In this document: one piece after another, positions 15,529 to 21,986 of the stretch | Layout of the letters: the number at the start of each line of letters is the position of its first letter | How positions within the stretch are numbered: position 1 is the first letter of the stretch | NCBI RefSeq assembly: GCF_000718775.1 | Contig: NZ_JOCB01000066.1 | Span: forward strand, 1-47,335 | Direction: 5' to 3' | Length of the DNA stretch: 47,335 bases | Source of the DNA: Streptomyces sp. NRRL S-31 | Lineage (GTDB): Bacteria > Actinomycetota > Actinomycetes > Streptomycetales > Streptomycetaceae | Notes under the pieces: model-generated | What the model saw: the letters and a program-made list of their open reading frames with translations, nothing else | What the model was told of the DNA's origin: nothing | Databases searched by the model: none | Position numbers and translations under genes: made by a program

Positions 15529-16656
15529 ATGTCGATGATCCGCGACCTGCGCGCCGTGGTCCGCCCGTCGTCCCGCGTCTCGCTGCGCAAGGACACGAGT
15601 CCGTCGTCGTACGACAGCACGCGGGACCCGGCGACGCCCTCGGCCGTCGTCGACTGCGCCGTCTACCGCGACGGCGCCCGGGTGCAGAGCGGCAAGCCGC
15701 TGACCCCGCAGGAGGCGATGCGGCAGGTGCGCCGCGACGGCGGGTTCGTCTGGATCGGCCTGCACGAGCCGACCCAGTCGGAATTCGCGGGAATCGCCGG
15801 TGAGTTCGGACTGCACCCGCTGGCCGTGGAGGACGCGGTCCAGGCGCACCAGCGGCCGAAGCTGGAGCGGTACGACGACTCCCTCTTCACCGTCTTCAAG
15901 ACCATCCACTACGTCGAGCACGACCGGCTCACCGCCAACAGCGAGGTCGTCGAGACCGGTGAGGTCATGTGCTTCACCGGCCGGGACTTCTTCATCACCG
16001 TCCGGCACGGCGGCCAGGGCTCGCTGCGCGCCCTGCGGCACCGCCTCCAGGACGACCCGGAACTGCTCGCCAAGGGCCCCTCGGCCGTGCTGCACGCCAT
16101 CGCCGACCATGTCGTGGACGGTTACATCGCGGTCGCCGACGCGGTCCAGGACGACATCGACGAGGTGGAGACCGAGGTCTTCTCGCCCGGCCGCCGGGGC
16201 GGGGTCTCGCGTGGTGTGGACTCGGCGCGCATCTACCAACTCAAGCGCGAGGTGCTGGAGTTCAAGCGGGCGGTGGCGCCCCTGCTGCGGCCCATGCAGC
16301 TGCTGAGCGAGCGGCCGATGCGGCTGATCGACCCGGACATCCAGAAGTACTTCCGGGACGTCGCCGACCACCTGGCCCGGGTGCAGGAGCAGGTCATGGC
16401 CTTCGACGAGCTGCTCAACTCCATCCTCCAGGCCAACCTCGCCCAGGCGTCCGTCGCGCAGAACGAGGACATGCGCAAGATCACCGCGTGGGCGGCCATC
16501 ATCGCCGTGCCGACGATGGTGTGCGGGGTGTACGGCATGAACTTCGACTACATGCCGGAGACGCACTGGAAGTTCGGTTATCCGGTGATCATGGGCATCA
16601 CCGCCGCCATCTGTCTCGGCATCCACCGCACGCTGAAGCGCAACGGCTGGCTGTGA
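15529..16656 (+). CDS. corA: CorA-family magnesium/cobalt transporter
   Basis: This 375-residue divalent-cation channel has a large cytoplasmic N-terminal domain, a long helix (about 255-320) and two C-terminal membrane segments (about 318-335 and 350-367). The YGMNF signature at 335-339 forms the selectivity loop. A short basic tail (KRNGWL) ends inside the cell. It should form a pentamer that imports Mg2+. ATG 15529 follows GAAGGAG by 7 nt. A second short upstream frame (15443-15538) overlaps this start by 10 nt but has a poor ribosome site. The leader suggests regulated expression. Confidence 0.94.
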   Translation: MSMIRDLRAVVRPSSRVSLRKDTSPSSYDSTRDPATPSAVVDCAVYRDGARVQSGKPLTPQEAMRQVRRDGGFVWIGLHEPTQSEFAGIAGEFGLHPLAVEDAVQAHQRPKLERYDDSLFTVFKTIHYVEHDRLTANSEVVETGEVMCFTGRDFFITVRHGGQGSLRALRHRLQDDPELLAKGPSAVLHAIADHVVDGYIAVADAVQDDIDEVETEVFSPGRRGGVSRGVDSARIYQLKREVLEFKRAVAPLLRPMQLLSERPMRLIDPDIQKYFRDVADHLARVQEQVMAFDELLNSILQANLAQASVAQNEDMRKITAWAAIIAVPTMVCGVYGMNFDYMPETHWKFGYPVIMGITAAICLGIHRTLKRNGWL

Positions 16657-16689
16657 GCGGGCCGGTCCGGCCTGGATAGGCTGGTCCGT

Positions 16690-17205
16690 ATGACAAGCGA
16701 GCTGCTCGACCGGGCCCTCATCGAGGAGGCCACGAAGAAGTCCGGCCTCATCTGGGTCCGGGGCGCCGGGGCGCCGGCCGCGCGTGCGCTGTGGCACGTG
16801 TGGCACGAGGGCGCGGTGTGCGTGGTCGGCGACGGGCCGGGTGAGCAGCCACTGGCGGGGCTGGCCGCCGGGGGCCTGGCCGAGGTGAGCGTGCGCAGCA
16901 AGGACAAGGGCGGCCGGCTGGTGACGTATCCGGTGACCGTGACCGAGCCGGCGTCCGGTTCGCCGGAGTGGGAGGCGGCCGTCGCCGAGCTGAAGGGCAA
17001 GCGGCTGAACGCCCCCGACGCCGAGGAGATGCCGGCCCGCTGGGCCCGCGAGTGCCGGGTGTTGCGCCTGGTGCCGGCCGGGACGGTGGCGCCGCTGCCC
17101 GACGGGGACCTCGCCGAGCGCCCCGTGCCGACACCGGCCACCACGCGCGGAGCGGTGCCGGCCGGACTGCCGAAGCTGCTGCTCAAGCGGCGCGGGAGGA
17201 AGTGA
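16690..17205 (+). CDS. conserved hypothetical protein, split-barrel-like
   Basis: This 171-residue soluble protein starts MTSELLDRALIEEATKK and has alternating strands (GLIWVRG, ALWHVWHEGAVCVVG, AEVSVRSKDKGG) that recall a pyridoxamine-oxidase-like split barrel. That fold is only a guess from the strand pattern. It ends with a basic tail (KLLLKRRGRK). ATG 16690 is preceded by TAGGCT (16677-16682) and 7 nt, a leaderless pattern. It lies 33 bp after corA on the same strand and is convergent with the lipoprotein gene; a small GGGCG/CGCCC hairpin fills the 43-bp gap. Confidence 0.75.
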   Translation: MTSELLDRALIEEATKKSGLIWVRGAGAPAARALWHVWHEGAVCVVGDGPGEQPLAGLAAGGLAEVSVRSKDKGGRLVTYPVTVTEPASGSPEWEAAVAELKGKRLNAPDAEEMPARWARECRVLRLVPAGTVAPLPDGDLAERPVPTPATTRGAVPAGLPKLLLKRRGRK

Positions 17206-17248
17206 GCGCGGGGGCCGGGCGCGGGGGCGTGAGCGCCCGCCGGACGGC

Positions 17249-17998
17249 TCACGACGTCGGCAGTTGCCTGCCGTAGTCCACCGTGTCCGACGCGGCCGGT
17301 TCCTCGACGGTGAAGTCCTTGCCCCAGTCCGAGAAGCGGAGCGAGCCCGCGCCGCCGCCGCGGACCAGGCGGAGCGGGTACGGCTGCCCCTGGAGGGAGA
17401 CGTCCAGCGTGCCGCCCGAACCCTTGTCGCCGGTGATCCGGATCGTGCGGGTACCCGACTGATCGGTGTGGCGGCCGTCGATCGCCAGCGTGCCGTGCAG
17501 GGTCAGCAGACCGTCGAGGAGGACGTCCTTGTCCGTGAAGCCGCTGAACTTCTTGTACGCGGGGTCGCCCTGCGGCACCTTCACGTACTTGCCGTCCAGC
17601 TTGCCCGTGGCGCCGTCGCTGCCGTCGGCGTGGTTCCAGAAGCCCGCGTCGGCCTTGAGGTACAGCTCCTCGCCGACCCGCAGCAGCTTGAAGGCCGTCC
17701 CCTGCGAGGTGACGGACCCGCTGCCGCCGTCGGCCTTCAGCCGCATGTCCAGCCGGTACGTACGGCCGCTGGTGGTCACGGACCCGGAGAGCCGCACCGC
17801 GTCCGCCGCGTCCGCCGCCGCCCGTGTCTTCGCCTGGATCCGGGCGGCGGGCAGCTTGCCCACCCCGTTCGTCCCGGCGTCCGGATCGTCGCCCCCGCCA
17901 CCGCACCCCGACAGCACCATCGCTCCCGTCACGGCCAGCGCGCAGGTCGTGGCCACCAGCGCGGTGCGGCGGGTACGGCCCGGGGGAGTCGCAGTCAC
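17249..17998 (-). CDS. LppX/LprAFG-like lipoprotein
   Basis: This 249-residue protein has a basic start (MTATPPGRTRRTAL), a hydrophobic stretch and the lipobox LSGC with Cys32, so it should be lipid-anchored outside the membrane. The mature part (ADAVRLSGSVTTSGRTYRLDMRLKADG-type strands) resembles the LolA/LppX_LprAFG half-barrel that carries lipids in mycobacteria; that role is inferred. GTG 17998 gives a normal signal peptide and AAAGG lies about 13 nt upstream. The frame is open far upstream, but that DNA codes for the MgtE_N gene on the other strand. It is divergent from that gene. Confidence 0.8.
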   Translation of the reverse strand: MTATPPGRTRRTALVATTCALAVTGAMVLSGCGGGGDDPDAGTNGVGKLPAARIQAKTRAAADAADAVRLSGSVTTSGRTYRLDMRLKADGGSGSVTSQGTAFKLLRVGEELYLKADAGFWNHADGSDGATGKLDGKYVKVPQGDPAYKKFSGFTDKDVLLDGLLTLHGTLAIDGRHTDQSGTRTIRITGDKGSGGTLDVSLQGQPYPLRLVRGGGAGSLRFSDWGKDFTVEEPAASDTVDYGRQLPTS

Positions 17999-18203
17999 AG
18001 GGGGAGCTGCCTTTCTGACGGTTCCTGAACGGCGTACCGCAGCGTACCGGTGCCCCGGCCACCCGTCGGAGCCGGTCCGTCCGGACCCCCCACCGGGACG
18101 CGGCCGACCGGCACGGGCTAGCCTGAAGCGCACCCGCGCGGGCAAATCCGAGCAAATCCCACACAGTCGTCCCCCACGATCCCCAGGCAAAGGAAGCAGA
18201 GCC

Positions 18204-19493
18204 ATGGCAGCCGGTGCCCCCCGGATCTTCGTCTCGCACCTCGCCGGGGTCCCCGTCTTCGATCCGACCGGCGACCAGGTGGGCCGCGTACGCGATCTGG
18301 TCGTCATGCTGCGCGTCGGACGACGGCCCCCGCGCGTCCTCGGGCTGGTCGTCGAGCTGTCCACCCGTCGCCGTATCTTCCTGCCCATGACCCGGGTGAC
18401 CGGCATCGAGTCGGGCCAGGTCATCACCACCGGTGTGCTGAATGTCCGCCGCTTCGAGCAGCGGCCCACCGAGCGGCTGGTCTTCGGCGAGCTGCTGGAC
18501 CGGCGGGTGACGCTGGTGGAGACCGGCGAGGAGGTCACCGTCCTCGACGTGTCGGTGCAGCAGCTGCCCGCCCGCCGGGACTGGGAGGTCGACCGGGTCT
18601 TCCTGCGCAAGGGGAGGAAGGCGGGCGCCTTCCGGCGGGCGAGGGGCGAGACGCTGACCGCCGAGTGGTCGGCCGTCACCGGGTTCTCCCTGGAGGAGCA
18701 CGGACAGGGCGCCGAGAGCCTGCTCGCCACCTTCGAGCAGCTGCGCCCCGCCGACCTCGCCAACGTGCTGCACCACCTGTCCCCCAAGCGGCGCTCCGAG
18801 GTGGCCGCCGCCCTGGACGACGACCGGCTCGCCGACGTCCTGGAGGAGCTGCCCGAGGACGACCAGATCGAGATCCTCGGCAAGCTGAAGGAGGAGCGCG
18901 CGGCGGACGTGCTGGAGGCGATGGACCCGGACGACGCGGCCGACCTGCTCGCCGAACTGCCCGAGGAGGACCAGGAACGGCTGCTGAGCCTGATGAAGCC
19001 CGCCGACGCGGCCGAGATGCGCCGTCTGATGTCGTACGAGGAGCACACGGCCGGCGGTCTGATGACGACGGAGCCGATCGTGCTGCGCCCGGACGCCACC
19101 GTCGCCGACGCGCTCGCCCGGGTCCGCAACCCGGACCTCTCCCCCGCCCTCGCCGCTCAGGTCTACGTCTGCCGCCCGCCCGACGAGACCCCGACCGGCA
19201 AGTACCTGGGCACCGTCCACTTCCAGCGGCTGCTGCGCGACCCCCCGTACACCCTGGTCAGCTCGCTGGTCGACGACGATCTGCAACCCCTGGCCCCGGA
19301 CGCGGCCCTGCCCGTCATCGCCGGGTTCTTCGCCACGTACGACATGGTGGCGGCGCCCGTGGTGGACGAGTCCGGGTCGCTGCTCGGCGCGGTGACCGTG
19401 GACGACGTGCTCGACCACATGCTCCCCGACGACTGGCGGGAGACCGAGTTCCACCTGGACGACGGGAAGGAGGCGCCCACGCATGGTTCCTGA
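18204..19493 (+). CDS. PRC-barrel / MgtE_N / CBS-pair protein
   Basis: This 429-residue soluble protein has three parts: a PRC-barrel-like N-terminus (about 5-90), an MgtE intracellular N domain (about 172-275, with LRPADLANVLHHLSPKRR and the MDPDDAADLLAELPEED repeats) and a CBS pair (about 280-420). The membrane channel of true MgtE is absent, so it probably senses Mg2+ or nucleotide rather than transporting. ATG 18204 has AAAGGAAG upstream. Its end overlaps the next gene by 11 nt, so the two are cotranscribed. It matches, by memory, a gene near corA in M. tuberculosis. Confidence 0.9.
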   Translation: MAAGAPRIFVSHLAGVPVFDPTGDQVGRVRDLVVMLRVGRRPPRVLGLVVELSTRRRIFLPMTRVTGIESGQVITTGVLNVRRFEQRPTERLVFGELLDRRVTLVETGEEVTVLDVSVQQLPARRDWEVDRVFLRKGRKAGAFRRARGETLTAEWSAVTGFSLEEHGQGAESLLATFEQLRPADLANVLHHLSPKRRSEVAAALDDDRLADVLEELPEDDQIEILGKLKEERAADVLEAMDPDDAADLLAELPEEDQERLLSLMKPADAAEMRRLMSYEEHTAGGLMTTEPIVLRPDATVADALARVRNPDLSPALAAQVYVCRPPDETPTGKYLGTVHFQRLLRDPPYTLVSSLVDDDLQPLAPDAALPVIAGFFATYDMVAAPVVDESGSLLGAVTVDDVLDHMLPDDWRETEFHLDDGKEAPTHGS

Positions 19494-20097
19494 GCGCGAG
19501 ACCGGGACACGCGAGCGTCCTCCGGCGGGTGCCACGGCGGCCGGGCGGCCCCGGTCGGCCCGGCTGGACCAGCCGCGCCCGCCCCGGCGCCGGCTGCTGC
19601 CCGAGTGGGACCCGGAGGCCTTCGGCCGGCTGTCGGAGCGGATCGCCCGGTTCCTGGGCACCGGACGGTTCATCGTCTGGATGACGATCGTCATCATCGC
19701 CTGGGTGCTGTGGAACGTGGCCGCCCCGCGTCACCTGCGCTTCGACCAGTACCCGTTCATCTTCCTCACCCTGATGCTGTCCCTCCAGGCGTCCTACGCC
19801 GCCCCGCTGATCCTGCTCGCGCAGAACCGGCAGGACGACCGGGACCGGGTCAACCTGGAGCAGGACCGCAAGCAGAACGAGCGGTCCATCGCCGACACCG
19901 AGTACCTGACCCGGGAGGTGGCCGCGCTGCGCATGGGCCTGGGCGAGGTGGCCACCCGCGACTGGATCCGTTCGGAGCTCCAGGACCTGATGAAGGAGCT
20001 GGAGGAGCACCGCCGCCACGACGGGCACGCGGGCCAGGTCGTATTTCCGGCGGAACGGGCGGAACACCCGCCGGGACGTGACACAGACGACCGTTGA
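19483..20097 (+). CDS. DUF1003 membrane protein
   Basis: The 204-residue protein has a disordered basic N-terminus, two membrane segments (about 64-80 and 92-112) and a C-terminal coiled-coil-like part (LEQDRKQNERSIADTEYLTRE), the DUF1003 layout. ATG 19483 lies inside the end of the MgtE_N gene, and AAGGAGG is 9 nt upstream. The overlap implies a joint role with the CBS protein, possibly in metal homeostasis, which is an inference. Confidence 0.88.
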   Translation: MVPERETGTRERPPAGATAAGRPRSARLDQPRPPRRRLLPEWDPEAFGRLSERIARFLGTGRFIVWMTIVIIAWVLWNVAAPRHLRFDQYPFIFLTLMLSLQASYAAPLILLAQNRQDDRDRVNLEQDRKQNERSIADTEYLTREVAALRMGLGEVATRDWIRSELQDLMKELEEHRRHDGHAGQVVFPAERAEHPPGRDTDDR

Positions 20098-20127
20098 GGG
20101 GCATCCCGGAGGTCGCTCGGTGCGCCG

Positions 20128-20133
20128 TACCAT
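20128..20133 (+). promoter_or_regulatory. candidate -10 box for leaderless mrp mRNA
   Basis: TACCAT ends 7 nt before ATG 20141, and no Shine-Dalgarno sequence is present. The gene may therefore be transcribed separately from the DUF1003 gene. Confidence 0.45.
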
Positions 20134-20140
20134 CGTCCTT

Positions 20141-21274
20141 ATGGCTACGGAAGACGCGGTGCGCGAGGCACTGGCGACGGTGAACGACCCCGAGATCAAC
20201 CGCCCGATCACCGAACTCGGGATGGTCAAGTCGGTGGAGATCGGCGCGGACGGAGCGGTCGCGGTCACCGTGTACCTGACGGTGTCCGGCTGCCCGATGC
20301 GCGACACCATCACCCAGCGCGTCACGGAGGCGGTCTCCCGGGTCGAGGGCGTCACCGGCGTCGGCGTCACGCTGGACGTCATGAGCGACGAGCAGCGCAA
20401 GGAGCTGGCGGCGGCGCTGCGCGGCGGCCAGGCCGAGCGCGAGGTGCCGTTCGCCAAGCCGGGCAACCTCACCCGGGTGTACGCGGTCGCCTCCGGCAAG
20501 GGCGGTGTCGGCAAGTCCTCGGTGACGGTGAACCTGGCGGCGGCGATGGCGGCCGACGGCCTGAAGGTCGGTGTGGTGGACGCCGACATCTACGGTCACA
20601 GCGTGCCGCGCATGCTCGGCGCCGACGGCCGGCCCACCCAGGTCGAGAACATGATCATGCCGCCCTCCGCGAACGGCGTGAAGGTCATCTCCATCGGCAT
20701 GTTCACCCCGGGCAACGCGCCCGTCGTGTGGCGCGGCCCGATGCTGCACCGCGCGCTCCAGCAGTTCCTCGCGGACGTGTACTGGGGCGACCTGGACGTG
20801 CTCCTGCTCGACCTCCCGCCGGGCACGGGTGACATCGCGATCTCCGTGGCCCAGCTGATCCCGAACGCCGAGATCCTGGTCGTGACGACCCCGCAGCAGG
20901 CGGCGGCCGAGGTCGCCGAGCGGGCCGGCTCCATCGCCGTGCAGACCCACCAGAAGATCGTCGGCGTGGTCGAGAACATGTCCGGCCTGCCCTGCCCGCA
21001 CTGCGGCGAGATGGTCGACGTCTTCGGTACGGGCGGCGGGCAGACGGTCGCGGACGGCCTGACGCGCACGACGGGTGCGACCGTGCCGGTGCTCGGCAGC
21101 ATTCCGATCGACGTCCGTCTGCGCGAGGGCGGCGACGAGGGCAGGCCCGTGGTCCTGACCGACCCCGGCTCCCCGGCGGGCTCGGCGCTGCGCGCCATCG
21201 CCGGCAAGCTCGGCGGCCGTCAGCGGGGCCTGTCGGGGCTGTCCCTGGGGATCACCCCGAAGAACAAGTTCTGA
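20141..21274 (+). CDS. mrp: Mrp/NBP35-family Fe-S cluster carrier ATPase
   Basis: This 377-residue protein has an N-terminal FeS-assembly (DUF59) domain (about 5-80, with SGCPM at 49-53) and a deviant P-loop ATPase domain. The Walker A is GKGGVGKS (119-126), the switch region is LLLDLPPGTGD near 222-231, and CPHC (Cys285, Cys288) is the pair that bridges an Fe-S cluster in the dimer. It hands Fe-S clusters to apoproteins in the cytoplasm. ATG 20141 has TACCAT 7 nt upstream (leaderless). A frame to 20078 is open but less likely. A perfect hairpin follows. Confidence 0.95.
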   Translation: MATEDAVREALATVNDPEINRPITELGMVKSVEIGADGAVAVTVYLTVSGCPMRDTITQRVTEAVSRVEGVTGVGVTLDVMSDEQRKELAAALRGGQAEREVPFAKPGNLTRVYAVASGKGGVGKSSVTVNLAAAMAADGLKVGVVDADIYGHSVPRMLGADGRPTQVENMIMPPSANGVKVISIGMFTPGNAPVVWRGPMLHRALQQFLADVYWGDLDVLLLDLPPGTGDIAISVAQLIPNAEILVVTTPQQAAAEVAERAGSIAVQTHQKIVGVVENMSGLPCPHCGEMVDVFGTGGGQTVADGLTRTTGATVPVLGSIPIDVRLREGGDEGRPVVLTDPGSPAGSALRAIAGKLGGRQRGLSGLSLGITPKNKF

Positions 21275-21293
21275 CGGCTCCGCGAGCCGCGTG

Positions 21294-21331
21294 CCGAAGG
21301 GGCGCCGTCCGTGCGGACGGCGCCCCTTCGG
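21294..21331. terminator. 18-bp perfect hairpin after mrp
   Basis: CCGAAGGGGCGCCGTCCG pairs exactly across a TG loop with 21314-21331. It lies between the convergent mrp and 21356 genes and can serve both. Confidence 0.8.
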
Positions 21332-21355
21332 CGTACCCCGGCGTACCCGGTGCGC

Positions 21356-21814
21356 TCAGCGGTCGTCCCGGTCGTCCCTGGCGCTCCGGACGTCACGACC
21401 GCCCCGGACGTCACGACCGCCGTCACCGCCGTCGTCCGTCCGGCCCGGGCAGAGGTCGAGCGTGGTGCACAGCATGACCTCCTGGTAGCCCGCCTCGGGG
21501 CCCTCGCCCGGCTCCCGCCCGGCGTGCGGCACGAACCGCCACTGCGACGCCTTGGCGTGCCGCGTCCGGTCCGCCTTCTCGACGTGCACGTGGAGCGTGC
21601 GGGCTCTGGTGTCGTTCGTCTCCACCAGCACCTCGTCCGCGGCGAGCGGGAAGTGGTCGTGCAGCAGACACAGGCCGAAACGGCCGAGGTTGCCGTGCTT
21701 GGCCAGCACCGCCGCCAGGTCCCGGACGAACTCCGCGTCCTGCGGGCCCAGTCCCTCGGCTTCCTCGAAGCGGGGAAGTGGCGCGCGCCGAGCGGAAACG
21801 TTTATGTCCGTCAT
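21356..21814 (-). CDS. hypothetical protein with Asp/Arg/Gly-repeat tail
   Basis: This 152-residue soluble protein starts MTDINVSARRAPLPRF. Residues up to about 125 look folded, with LCLLHDHFPLAADEVLVE and TLHVHVEKAD strands. The last 25 residues are a D/R/G-rich repeat, coded partly by a direct repeat of GGACGTCACGACCGCC. ATG 21814 follows GGAGGGG by a few nt. I do not recognise the family. It is divergent from the large membrane-protein gene and shares a 172-bp, less GC-rich intergenic region with it. Confidence 0.7.
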   Translation of the reverse strand: MTDINVSARRAPLPRFEEAEGLGPQDAEFVRDLAAVLAKHGNLGRFGLCLLHDHFPLAADEVLVETNDTRARTLHVHVEKADRTRHAKASQWRFVPHAGREPGEGPEAGYQEVMLCTTLDLCPGRTDDGGDGGRDVRGGRDVRSARDDRDDR

Positions 21815-21986
21815 GACCCCTCCGTCAATAGTTGGCGGTCATCGAATCCCATTATCAGCCCCCGGCCGATGTCCCGCAATTCTGCCCGGTACACCCCGGG
21901 AGCAGGTCGCCGATCCGCCGTCGCGTGTCACGGAGAGCATCGCACGACATACGTTCTAAATTGGCCCGGGAGGAGGTGCGGCGGCG

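Noticed and set aside
15443..15538. A 31-codon frame (MHGPNVPIPGSS...) overlapping the corA start
   Set aside because: It has Pro residues as in some magnesium leader peptides, but its ribosome site is poor, so it is mentioned only as part of the leader finding.
16578..19697. A 1039-codon minus-strand frame over the corA-mgtE region
   Set aside because: It lies antisense to two good genes and reads out of frame through the lipoprotein gene.
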